A stretch of DNA of 64,000 nucleotides from DAIDKA01 sp035487155 (GTDB taxonomy: Bacteria > Pseudomonadota > Gammaproteobacteria > Steroidobacterales > Steroidobacteraceae). The position numbers and the translations under genes were made by a program. A model generated the notes under the pieces. It saw only the letters and a program-made list of their open reading frames with translations. It was not told the DNA's origin and ran no database searches. The stretch lies in contig DATHMK010000006.1 in NCBI GenBank assembly GCA_035487155.1, positions 1 through 64,000 of the forward strand, written 5' to 3'. Positions 43,572-51,743 of the stretch are shown here, one piece after another. Positions within the stretch are counted from its first letter, which is position 1; every line of letters begins with the position of its first letter.

Positions 43572-45215
43572 ATGTCGCACATAGTCCGGGCGTTCGCAGC
43601 GCTCATTCTCAGCGGGGTGTGGTTGACGGCCGTGGCGCAGAACGAGCGCTGTGCCGGATCTCGTGACCTGAAGATCGTTAATGGGCGGATCCACACCATG
43701 GATGCGCGGGACACCATTGTGGCCACCGCGACCATCCGGCACGGGCTCTTCGTCGCGGCATCCACCGAACGCGATCCTTGCATGCAGGTGATTGACGTTC
43801 ACGGGCACACCGTGGTTCCCGGATTGATCGACAATCACAACCATATCGTGCTGCTGAGCGAGCGTCCGGGTCACGATACCCGGCTGGAGTCGGCAGCCAG
43901 TATCGCAGACGTACAGGCCGCCCTGCGCGCACGCAGCAGCAGCCTCGGCAACAGTGCCTGGATCACCGCCATGGGCGGTTGGATTCCGGGCCAGCTGGCC
44001 GAGAAGCGTCTACCGACACTCCCGGAACTCGACCAGGCATTGCCCGGCAATCCCACGCTGCTGTTCGTCGCCTTCACCGGCCCCGCGGTCACCAATTCCA
44101 GGGGTCGGGACTACCTTACCTCCCATGGCGTTGCCGTCAGTGAGACCGGACTGATCGCGGCGGGGCCGCCATCGCTGGCCGCAATGCATGCACTGGCCGC
44201 CTTGCAGACGCCATCCGACAAGGAACAGGGCGTACTCGATGCCATGGCGTATTCCGCCAGGCTGGGCGTGACGACGAACGTCGATATGGGGGAATTCGTT
44301 GAGCCCGGCACGCGCGACATCAAGGACTCCTTTGTCTTTGACGGGCTCGCCTCTGGCGACCCCTTCAGCATGTATGAACCCTTCCTGACCCTGCATCGCG
44401 AGGGCAAGCTCACGACCCGGCTGCGCGTCTTCTTTCTGAGCATGGACCAGGGGCAGGATTTTCCGATGACGCGGGAACGCGTGCTCAACGCCTTCAATCG
44501 CTTCGGCGATGACATGATGCGCATTTCAGGGGTGGGTGAATTCGCCACCAGCTGGCCGCTTTTCGGTCCGGTATCCGTGCCGCCCAATTATCTTGGCGCG
44601 CTGCAGTTCATCGCCGCGCACGGCTGGGCCTTCCAGCAACACAGTCTGTCATTGGCGGAGGATAAGATCACGGCGTCCACCTTCGAGGCGGTCAATGCCG
44701 TGACGCCGATTGCGAACCTGCACTGGTCCGATGCCCACGTACCACAGATCGACCTGGCAACGGTGAATCGCTTCAAGGCACTCGGAGCAGGAATCGCCAT
44801 ACATCCCTACAAGTACCTGTCCGATGCAACTGATACGAATGCCGGACCACCGGTGCGCATGATCCTCGACAGCGGGGTGCATGCCGGAGCCGGTTCCGAC
44901 TCAGCGCAGATCTCGACCTTGAACCCTTGGAACATGATCTATTACATGGTCACGGGCATGAATGCCGGTGGTCATCTGGTCAATGCCGGACAGACGGTAA
45001 GCCGCGAGGAGGCCATGCGCCTGTACACCGCCGACAACGGATGGTTCTTCCGGGAGGAGGACCATATCGGGTCGATCGAACCTGGAAGACTCGGTGACCT
45101 GGTGGTGCTGAGCGATGACTATTTCGATACCAGGAAAGTGCCCGACAGCGCGCTGCGCGGCCTGCACTCGGTTCTCACGGTTGTCGATGGCAAGGTGATC
45201 TACCGGGCGCCATGA
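43572..45215 (+). CDS. Exported amidohydrolase (YtcJ-like)
   Basis: A 547-residue metal-dependent amidohydrolase with signal peptide (FAALILSGVWLTAVAQ). Metal motif HGHTVVPGLIDNHNHIV opens the barrel, and HAGAGSDSAQISTLNPW carries the later active-site Asp. The closing SIEPGRLGDLVVLSDD matches the YtcJ group, which splits amides or cyclic ureas of small molecules. It follows the GMC gene by 21 bases, and its stop overlaps the next start (ATGA). Confidence 0.9.
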   Translation: MSHIVRAFAALILSGVWLTAVAQNERCAGSRDLKIVNGRIHTMDARDTIVATATIRHGLFVAASTERDPCMQVIDVHGHTVVPGLIDNHNHIVLLSERPGHDTRLESAASIADVQAALRARSSSLGNSAWITAMGGWIPGQLAEKRLPTLPELDQALPGNPTLLFVAFTGPAVTNSRGRDYLTSHGVAVSETGLIAAGPPSLAAMHALAALQTPSDKEQGVLDAMAYSARLGVTTNVDMGEFVEPGTRDIKDSFVFDGLASGDPFSMYEPFLTLHREGKLTTRLRVFFLSMDQGQDFPMTRERVLNAFNRFGDDMMRISGVGEFATSWPLFGPVSVPPNYLGALQFIAAHGWAFQQHSLSLAEDKITASTFEAVNAVTPIANLHWSDAHVPQIDLATVNRFKALGAGIAIHPYKYLSDATDTNAGPPVRMILDSGVHAGAGSDSAQISTLNPWNMIYYMVTGMNAGGHLVNAGQTVSREEAMRLYTADNGWFFREEDHIGSIEPGRLGDLVVLSDDYFDTRKVPDSALRGLHSVLTVVDGKVIYRAP

Positions 45216-46021
45216 AGCGGTTTGTCGCAGTTCTGTGCGCGCTGCTCAGCGTGGCCGGCTCGCCGGTCTGGGCGGCGGATCGGGATGATGACCCGCACGG
45301 GGCGGTATTCAATATTGCGCACTTTGATGTCATGCCCATGGCCACCGGCGGCGTGGATTTTCTTCAAAGTGGCTACACACTGCTTTTCAAGTACCGCTCA
45401 CAAAGCAAGGCCGACCCGGGCCTGCTGAGCTTCCGGATACTTGATCTGATTCCACCCACCACCAATCATTCGGAAATCGTCCAGGTCTGGGACAGTTACC
45501 GGCACTACCTGCAGCATCTGTCGCAGTCGCACACCATCACGTTCCGCTTCGATGTCCAGGGTAGTGCGCGCCTTGGGGGGCTGTGCTGCGTGGGCAGTCC
45601 GATCGATGATCGGCAGTACACGCCGGTTCAATCCTTCGGCGCGCCCTGGACCAGCTCTGCCGTACCCTCCACGGCCGGCCCGGCGGGTGCTGTTTTTGTC
45701 ATCAGCTATGTTGAATTCCTGCCAGGTGGCGATCTGAAGAAGAACCAGGAGGAGCTGCTCCATCATGGTGAGGAGACCCACCACGCCAACACCCCAGGCA
45801 ATGTGACCTACACCATCCTTCAGGAACTGCATCGTCAGAACCGGTATGTGGTGCTTGAGGTCTGGACCGATCATCAGCGCTACCAGCAATGGCTGGGTGC
45901 GGATGCGACCCGTGACTTTCTTGCCCGGTTGCGGCCCCTGCTCGGATCACCGATCGATCATCGGCTCACGATCCTGTGCGGGGACACCTTTGTCGATGGG
46001 CAGGGGTGCACATCCCCATAG
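45212..46021 (+). CDS. Exported tandem ABM-fold protein
   Basis: A 269-residue secreted protein (signal MKRFVAVLCALLSVAGSPVWAAD) with two antibiotic-biosynthesis-monooxygenase-like halves. Each opens with a beta strand (NIAHFDVMPMATGGVDFLQ; VISYVEFLPGGDLKKNQEEL) and ends with the QVWDSYRHYLQHL or LEVWTDHQRYQQWL signature. ABM domains act as cofactor-free monooxygenases or heme/quinone binders. Export is uncommon. It is coupled to the amidohydrolase gene. Confidence 0.8.
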   Translation: MKRFVAVLCALLSVAGSPVWAADRDDDPHGAVFNIAHFDVMPMATGGVDFLQSGYTLLFKYRSQSKADPGLLSFRILDLIPPTTNHSEIVQVWDSYRHYLQHLSQSHTITFRFDVQGSARLGGLCCVGSPIDDRQYTPVQSFGAPWTSSAVPSTAGPAGAVFVISYVEFLPGGDLKKNQEELLHHGEETHHANTPGNVTYTILQELHRQNRYVVLEVWTDHQRYQQWLGADATRDFLARLRPLLGSPIDHRLTILCGDTFVDGQGCTSP

Positions 46022-46063
46022 GTCACAAGCGCACGCGCAGATGCCACGGTAAACTGTGCGCGT

Positions 46064-46945
46064 ATGTCAAAGATATTGGGCATCGCCACGATTGCGGCTT
46101 TCATGGGCACCGGCACCTTCGCTGCCGAGCCCACACAAGAGGTGACGGTGACGGCCCAGCGCGCCGAACTGTTACCCAAGCTTTCAGCTTTCGCCTACGG
46201 TATTACCGAACCGGTCAACGGGGAGGGAATTGCGCGCTGGCATGCGCCCGTGTGCCCGCTGGTCGCGGGGCTGACGCAGCCGGAAGGCGAATTCATCCTG
46301 GCTCGCATCTCGGAGATTGCGCGCGCCGCCGGCGTACCGCTGGCCGGCGAACAGTGCCGCCCGAATCTCTACATCATGGTCACGGGCAAGCCGCAGCAGC
46401 TTCTGCAGGCCATGGCGAATCGCAAGCGCGACGTGGTCTTCGCCAACGCAACACCCCTTGCGGTCGATGAGTTCATCGGACGCCCTGAGCCGGTGAAGGT
46501 CTGGTATAGCACCGCCCGGACCATTCCCGGGGGCGCGGCGCCTGTTATGGGCATGCCAGCGGCGGCCCAGGTTCGTGGCGGGGGTCTGTCCGGACCCCCG
46601 GTCAACGCCGGCTCGTGGCTGGACAACAGCCATCTGCAGTCCTCCTATGAGTTCGATTTCTCGTATGTTTTTGTCGTCGCGGATCAGGCGCGCCTGGGCG
46701 CACTGACCCGGGGGCAGTTCGCCGACTATCTGGCGATGGTGGGTCTCGCCGAAGTGAGATCACCGCCGCATCTGGGCGAGGCCCAGACGATTCTGAAGCT
46801 GTTCGACGGCGCGCCGGATGCTGCGCTTGCGGGATTGAGCAGCTGGGATCAGGCCTTTTTGAAGGCGCTGTACCACACCAATTCGGCGACCAAGACGCAG
46901 CGCAGTCAGCTGGGAGTGGCGATGTCGCACGAGCTCGCTCCTTGA
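46064..46945 (+). CDS. Exported protein of unknown function
   Basis: A 293-residue protein with signal peptide (MSKILGIATIAAFMGTGTFA). Just after it comes TQEVTVTAQRAELL, like the N-terminus of TonB-dependent receptors, but the rest is too short and has no barrel. The body has single cysteines in HAPVCPLV and GEQCRPNLY, which could pair. No family recognised. Its stop is overlapped by the TTG start of a MarR gene, so the two are linked. A hairpin precedes its ATG. Confidence 0.75.
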   Translation: MSKILGIATIAAFMGTGTFAAEPTQEVTVTAQRAELLPKLSAFAYGITEPVNGEGIARWHAPVCPLVAGLTQPEGEFILARISEIARAAGVPLAGEQCRPNLYIMVTGKPQQLLQAMANRKRDVVFANATPLAVDEFIGRPEPVKVWYSTARTIPGGAAPVMGMPAAAQVRGGGLSGPPVNAGSWLDNSHLQSSYEFDFSYVFVVADQARLGALTRGQFADYLAMVGLAEVRSPPHLGEAQTILKLFDGAPDAALAGLSSWDQAFLKALYHTNSATKTQRSQLGVAMSHELAP

Positions 46946-47448
46946 GCCGGCGCACCAGCGCGCCCGAGCCGCACAAGCTGCGCGTCCGTCAGACGCGCAA
47001 CGGCGAAGACAGGGCGCCGCTGCGGCCCCTTGATGTCGGGATCCTGCCGAACCTGCTGGGCTACAACGTGCGTCGGGCGCACATGGCCCTGTGGCGCGAT
47101 TTCAATCGCACGGTCGGCGCCGCGCATATTCGTCCCGGCATCTTCAGCATGATGGTGCTCATCGATGCCAATCCCGGAGTTGCTCAGATCGAACTGGCGA
47201 GCCAACTGGCCATCGACAAAGCCACGCTGGTCGGCCTCATCCGTCAGCTTCAGCGTCTGGGTTGGCTCGAGCGACGCAGCTCAAGTACCGACCGGCGCCG
47301 CCAGGACCTGTTCCTGACGACGCTGGGTCGCCAGCAGCTCGTAATCCTCAAGCGAGTCATGATCGAACATGAACGGCGCTTCCTGAATGTGTTCACGCGC
47401 AAGGAACTGACGGAGTTCTTCGAGTACCTGCGCCGTATCCAGATCTAG
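46942..47448 (+). CDS. MarR family regulator
   Basis: A 168-residue winged-helix regulator. HTH: AQIELASQLAIDKATLVGLIRQLQRLGWLERR, followed by the wing SSSTDRRRQDLFLTTLG. The TTG start overlaps the stop of the preceding gene (TTGA). MarR proteins bind DNA as dimers and release on small ligands. The likely target is its own operon, which ends with it. Stop shares CTAG with the convergent hydrolase gene. Confidence 0.88.
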   Translation: MSRRTSAPEPHKLRVRQTRNGEDRAPLRPLDVGILPNLLGYNVRRAHMALWRDFNRTVGAAHIRPGIFSMMVLIDANPGVAQIELASQLAIDKATLVGLIRQLQRLGWLERRSSSTDRRRQDLFLTTLGRQQLVILKRVMIEHERRFLNVFTRKELTEFFEYLRRIQI

Positions 47449-48959
47449 TCCGAATTCATCAGTTCCGTGGCGAACAGCAGCGCCATGGCGCCACCGCGCG
47501 GATCATTGCCCAAAATTGCCGCCCGCTGCAGATACTGCTCGACCGAGGTCATGCGTGCCGTGGACTCACACACATCGATGAACGAGCCCGCCGACGAAGT
47601 GCGTGAGTTCACCGCGAGCCAGGCATGCTCGACGGCCTTGCGGTAGGCGGGGCCCTCGATCCAGGCATTCTCCAGACCGCGCTGCATGGCAAACCCGATC
47701 ATGGCGGTGGCCGAGAACTCCGGGTACGCGCCCGGATGATCGATGACATTGCGCCACAGTCCATCGCGCGTCTGCAGCGGCAGCAGCGCCGCCATGAGCT
47801 TGCGGTAACTGTCCAAGGCATGGGCATATCCGGGATGGGTTCGTGGCAGCGCGGACAAGGTCATTGCCAGACCTATGGCTGCGAAGCCATTGCCACGGCC
47901 CCAGGCGGCATCGGTCGCCGGCTGATGTCGGTAGAGACCATCCGGCCGCAGATCCAGCTGCTGCATGAAGCGCAGGTGTCGGTCGGCCATGTCGAAGTAA
48001 CGGCTTTCGCCAGTCAGGTCACCGGCCTGCGCCAGGATCACCGTGCCCATGAAGATGGCATCGCTGAACTGGTCGTTGTAGGGCATGGCCTCGAGCATCT
48101 TTCCTGAGCCGTCAAATCCAAGATCGGCAACCCGTCGTACCAGGGCGGTATAGCGCGGATCACCGGTGCGGCGGGCGAGCACCGTGAACACGATGTGTCC
48201 CCCCAATACCAGCTCACTGGGATGTGCCAGGCTGTCCTTGCTGCCATTGACATAGGGCTCCGCGAGCCGTCGCACATCATCGAGCTCGCCGAGCCGAATG
48301 CGTGCGATCAACGCGATGGCATTGATGTACCAGGGCTGATCGAAATCGTGGCCATAATGGGCTGCAAGCTCCTCGGCGAGCTGCCTTGGCGAGCGTTCGC
48401 GACGCTGCTCGAGCTCGATACGGGCCTCGGATTGGGCGATGGTCCCGACCGGGAGCATCCAGTCGGCAGCCTTGCCGCTCCAGGGCCGCGCCGGAATCCG
48501 GCCCATGTCGGCCACCTTCTGGGCGCTGAGCGCGGCCGCAAGACCTGCATCATCCTTGGCCGCTATGAGCACGAGATCCGGAGCCTGGCTGCCCAACCAG
48601 CGCCACAGCAGGTTCGCTTCGGCGTGCTCACGATAGGCGATGCCCGTGGGAGGAAATGCAAGAGCAGCAGCGTCGGGATTGGCAAGAGGCACCGCCACCA
48701 GCTGTACCGGCCGACTTCGACGTCGTTCATAAGCCGCCACCGCAGCGCGCACGGCGGCCACGGTGCCGTCGTCCCCGTGCAGACCCCCGACCAGCACCAC
48801 CATCGGTGCAGACTTCCCGGATGCCGACACCGCCATGGCGTCGATGCGCGCACCGCTGCTCGCCGACCCAATGTCGAAGACTTCAGCGGCCGCCGCGGGC
48901 GTCGCGATCAGTACTGCGAACGAGGCCAGCAATGCAGCAACAACCGGATGATTTGTCAT
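47445..48959 (-). CDS. Exported GH105-like hydrolase with an M14/AstE-like N-terminal domain
   Basis: A 504-residue secreted fusion. After the signal (LLASFAVLIATPAAAAEVFD), residues about 45-180 carry VVLVGGLHGDDGTVAAVRAA, like the zinc loop (HGxE) of M14/succinylglutamate-desuccinylase-type domains but with Asp for Glu, so it may be inactive. Residues about 190-490 are an (alpha/alpha)6 barrel of GH88/GH105 type (YNDQFSDAIFMGTVILAQAG, WGRGNGFAAIGLAM). GH105 removes unsaturated uronyl groups from pectin or similar glycans. The gene is divergent from blaI and shares its operators. Confidence 0.83.
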   Translation of the reverse strand: MTNHPVVAALLASFAVLIATPAAAAEVFDIGSASSGARIDAMAVSASGKSAPMVVLVGGLHGDDGTVAAVRAAVAAYERRRSRPVQLVAVPLANPDAAALAFPPTGIAYREHAEANLLWRWLGSQAPDLVLIAAKDDAGLAAALSAQKVADMGRIPARPWSGKAADWMLPVGTIAQSEARIELEQRRERSPRQLAEELAAHYGHDFDQPWYINAIALIARIRLGELDDVRRLAEPYVNGSKDSLAHPSELVLGGHIVFTVLARRTGDPRYTALVRRVADLGFDGSGKMLEAMPYNDQFSDAIFMGTVILAQAGDLTGESRYFDMADRHLRFMQQLDLRPDGLYRHQPATDAAWGRGNGFAAIGLAMTLSALPRTHPGYAHALDSYRKLMAALLPLQTRDGLWRNVIDHPGAYPEFSATAMIGFAMQRGLENAWIEGPAYRKAVEHAWLAVNSRTSSAGSFIDVCESTARMTSVEQYLQRAAILGNDPRGGAMALLFATELMNSD

Positions 48960-48983
48960 GCGGCAATTCTAGGGCAAAACTAC

Positions 48984-49042
48984 TACTACGCAGATAGTTG
49001 ACAAATCGCGGCTGGCGGCTATTATCTACTACGTCAGTAGTA
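48984..49042 (+). promoter_or_regulatory. blaI promoter with two BlaI-type operators
   Basis: TTGACA (48998-49003), a 16-base spacer and TATTAT (49020-49025) form a strong promoter for the blaI-type gene. Directly after the -10 lies TACTAC-GTCA-GTAGTA (49027-49042), a perfect 6-4-6 dyad of the same plan as the BlaI/MecI operator. A second, weaker copy, TACTAC-GCAG-ATAGTT (48984-48999), overlaps the -35. The region separates blaI from the divergent hydrolase gene, so BlaI may repress both. Confidence 0.75.
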
Positions 49043-49054
49043 ACTGGTGCTGCC

Positions 49055-49432
49055 ATGGACGTATCGCTTACGGATCGTGAGGCCGAGTTCATGCAGATCC
49101 TCTGGCGCAACGGACCCTCCACAGTGTCCGAGGTCTTGAGCCAACTGGACGATCGACCTGCGTACACGACGGTTCTGACGATCTTGCGCAACCTCGAAGC
49201 CAAGGGCTATGTGGGCCACATCGAGGAGGGGCGCGCGCATCGCTACCAGGCGCTCGTTGATTCGGACGTTGCCCGCACCAGCGCGCTGCGCGCCCTTTTA
49301 CACAAGCTCTTCGACGGTTCCGCGGAACTCCTGCTCACCCATCTGGTATCGGACAAGCGGCTGAATGGCGCGCAGCTGCGACGTATCCGGCGCCTGCTTG
49401 AGGACAAGCCCAAGAACGAGGACGAGCCATGA
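49055..49432 (+). CDS. BlaI/MecI family repressor
   Basis: A 125-residue dimeric winged-helix repressor: LTDREAEFMQILWRNGPSTVSEVLSQL, then TTVLTILRNLEAKGYVGH and the wing RAHRYQAL, with a C-terminal dimer helix. The family blocks transcription until a partner M56 peptidase triggers its cleavage. The ATG at 49055 gives the expected N-terminus. It is coupled to the M56 gene (ATGA) and sits 12 bases after a canonical operator, so it should repress itself. Confidence 0.93.
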   Translation: MDVSLTDREAEFMQILWRNGPSTVSEVLSQLDDRPAYTTVLTILRNLEAKGYVGHIEEGRAHRYQALVDSDVARTSALRALLHKLFDGSAELLLTHLVSDKRLNGAQLRRIRRLLEDKPKNEDEP

Positions 49433-51282
49433 TCATCGAGCTGATGGTGTACACGACAGCGATTTCGCTGATCCTCGGGCTCGCCGCCCTGGCCATCGAG
49501 CGAGTCCTGGTCCTGGCGATGTGGCCGCGTCGGTGGCTGTGGCTGGCCTGCATGACCCTGTCGCTGGGCGGTTCGGCCATCCTGTCGCAGGTCACACCGG
49601 TAGCGCCGGCACCCGCGCCCGCGGCCGCGATTGCAGGCGTGGTCGTCGCATCACAGGGCCTGGCGCTGCCGCGTACTGCAGTTCCGCCGCCGCAGCGCTG
49701 GTCGCCCACTGCCCTGATACCGTCGCGGCCGGTACTTGAAACCTATGCACGTCGGGCGTGGCTTGCCACATCGGTGCTGCTGCTGGGACTTTATCTGCTC
49801 GGCGCCCTGCGCCTTATCAGCGCCCGGCGCAGGTGGCCGCGGCAGGTCCTGGGCCGATACACCGTCCTCGTCTCGCACAACGTCGGCCCCGCGGTGTTCG
49901 GGGCGCTGCGTCCCACCATCGTGGTGCCGCACTGGCTTCTCGAGCAACCCGCGGCAAGGCGCGAGGCGGCCTTGCTTCACGAGGAGCAGCATGTCGCCGC
50001 GCACGATCCGGGCCTGCTGCTGGCTGCGTTACTGTTGCTGGCGCTGACGGCGTGGAACCTGCCCCTATGGTGGCAGCTGCATCGGCTGCGGCTTGCCATT
50101 GAGGTGGATTGCGATGGCCGCGTGCTGCGCACCGGCATCGAGCGCCGGCACTACCTGGATACGCTGCTGTGCATAAACCAGCACGCCGGGAAAATGCCCC
50201 TTGGGGCCATCGCCAGCGTCGGTCGCGCCTCGCAGCTGGAACAACGGGTTCGTGCGATGACGACCGGGCGGCCGCGACATTTCCGGCTGTGGATGGCGGG
50301 ATGGGCGGCAGCGGCCATACCGCTGCTGGTGGTCGCGGCACAGTTGGATCCGCCGCTCTCGGCGCCGGCCTCCGCTGCGCCCCATGCCCATCTGGGCGTT
50401 GCGGTCGGCGATTTTGACGTCAATGCCCCGGCAACCTCGATCCCGCATCTTGAACATCGCGGCGCCCTCATCACCCTGGTACACCCTGGTGATGTGGCCG
50501 ACCGGGCCGGCTTGAAGCGCGGCGACGTGGTGGTCAGATACGCGGACACGGCCATCGATCGTGCGAGCGCCCTGAGCGCGGCGGTCGCGCATACGCCGCT
50601 GGACGCACGGGTACCCCTGCTGGTTCATCGTGGAACGGTGGATCTGAAACTGACGGCGGATTTCTCTGCCGCACAACCGTCGCAGCCGCCATCTGGCGGC
50701 AAGCCGGTGGAGATTTCCGATCTGGATGCGCTGCGTGACGCCAATATGGCCATCGCCCGGCCGCAATTGCGGGACGAGTTGGTGCGGATGGCCAGGCTCG
50801 ATGAGATGCAGCAGACGTATTCGAGCGTTGCCAAGATGCCGCCCTCTGCAAACACGGGGGTCATCGTCAAAGGCCTGCGTATCGACCCCGCAGAGACTGA
50901 AGCAAATGTTCGCCGCTTGCGGGAGATCATCGCCCGATACGGCTGGCCAACGGTCTCGATGGTCGGAGTCCGGGGCGCCACCGCGGCGGGCATGATTGCC
51001 AACTTCGCCAACAAAGACCCGGGCTTTCAGGCACAGGCGCTGGCGCTGATGGAACCGCTGGTGCGGCGTGATGAGGTCCCCACCCTGTATTACGCGGGGC
51101 TCTTCGACTACGTGCACACGCCGCAACGGTTCGGGACTCTCCTGGACTGCAGGCAAGGTGTATTTGTGCCGTCCAAGCCCATCGAGGATCCGCAGCACCT
51201 CGAGCAGCGGCGCGCGGCGCTCGGCCTGGTGAAGCTGCCGCAATATTGCGTCATGGCGCTGGACCCCCCACCCCGAAATTAG
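49429..51282 (+). CDS. M56 (BlaR1-type) peptidase fused to PDZ and DUF6624 domains
   Basis: A 617-residue membrane sensor-peptidase. Residues 1-310 are the M56 domain with membrane helices and the zinc motif H184-E-E-Q-H188 (LLHEEQHVAAHDPG). Residues about 320-410 form a PDZ domain (HLGVAVGDFDVN, GDVADRAGLKRGDVVVRYADT). Residues about 440-600 resemble DUF6624 (REIIARYGWPTVSMVGVRGA, GFQAQALALMEPLVRRDEV). Normal BlaR1 has a penicillin-binding sensor; here it is replaced. Signal unknown, and no beta-lactamase gene is nearby. It is coupled to blaI. Confidence 0.87.
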   Translation: MIIELMVYTTAISLILGLAALAIERVLVLAMWPRRWLWLACMTLSLGGSAILSQVTPVAPAPAPAAAIAGVVVASQGLALPRTAVPPPQRWSPTALIPSRPVLETYARRAWLATSVLLLGLYLLGALRLISARRRWPRQVLGRYTVLVSHNVGPAVFGALRPTIVVPHWLLEQPAARREAALLHEEQHVAAHDPGLLLAALLLLALTAWNLPLWWQLHRLRLAIEVDCDGRVLRTGIERRHYLDTLLCINQHAGKMPLGAIASVGRASQLEQRVRAMTTGRPRHFRLWMAGWAAAAIPLLVVAAQLDPPLSAPASAAPHAHLGVAVGDFDVNAPATSIPHLEHRGALITLVHPGDVADRAGLKRGDVVVRYADTAIDRASALSAAVAHTPLDARVPLLVHRGTVDLKLTADFSAAQPSQPPSGGKPVEISDLDALRDANMAIARPQLRDELVRMARLDEMQQTYSSVAKMPPSANTGVIVKGLRIDPAETEANVRRLREIIARYGWPTVSMVGVRGATAAGMIANFANKDPGFQAQALALMEPLVRRDEVPTLYYAGLFDYVHTPQRFGTLLDCRQGVFVPSKPIEDPQHLEQRRAALGLVKLPQYCVMALDPPPRN

Positions 51283-51330
51283 CTCTGCCGGCCCCGAAAC
51301 CCGGGCGGACGGCACCCGGGTTCGATGTGC

Positions 51331-51385
51331 TTGACGTACTGTGCGTCACTATGTACTATGTTCCGCATTGTGATGTGCGCAACAT
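51331..51385 (+). promoter_or_regulatory. padR promoter and candidate PadR operator
   Basis: TTGACG (51331-51336) and TACTAT (51354-51359) lie 17 bases apart, a good promoter. A dyad at 51358-51385 has arms ATGTTCCGCA and TGCGCAACAT around 8 bases, with nine of ten pairs matching. ATGT/ACAT ends are typical of PadR operators. It covers the -10 to the possible start codon at 51384, so a bound PadR would block its own gene. Confidence 0.55.
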
Positions 51386-51743
51386 GGTAGCTAACATGGT
51401 AAAGGCGAACGACGACGCTGCGGCCAAGCTCGACACAGAGCTTCGGCGGGGCGCTCTCGTACTGGCTGTGCTGGCGCAATTGCGCAGCACTCAATACGGC
51501 TATTCCCTGCGTCAGGCCCTGGCGCAGCGGGGGATGCCGATTGAAGAAGGAACCCTGTATCCGCTGTTGCGGCGGCTCGAGGAACAGGGGCTGCTGGCCA
51601 GTGAATGGCAGATCAAGGACGGACCGCCCCGCCGCTACTACACCCTGAATTCCAAGGGTGTACGCATGCTCGAAGATCTCACCACCAACTGGCACGGTCT
51701 CGTGGCCACGATGAACGGGCTTCTCCAACAGGAAGGCATATGA
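51384..51743 (+). CDS. PadR family regulator
   Basis: A 119-residue winged-helix protein: RRGALVLAVLAQLRSTQYGYSL, then PIEEGTLYPLLRRLEEQGLLASEW and RRYYTLNSKG. This is the compact PadR-s2 form. Start is at 51384 (MVANMVKAND) or at the ATG at 51396; a longer frame from 51246 overlaps the previous gene and is not supported. Coupled by ATGA to a HAAS-type membrane protein, the usual PadR partner. Confidence 0.9.
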   Translation: MVANMVKANDDAAAKLDTELRRGALVLAVLAQLRSTQYGYSLRQALAQRGMPIEEGTLYPLLRRLEEQGLLASEWQIKDGPPRRYYTLNSKGVRMLEDLTTNWHGLVATMNGLLQQEGI

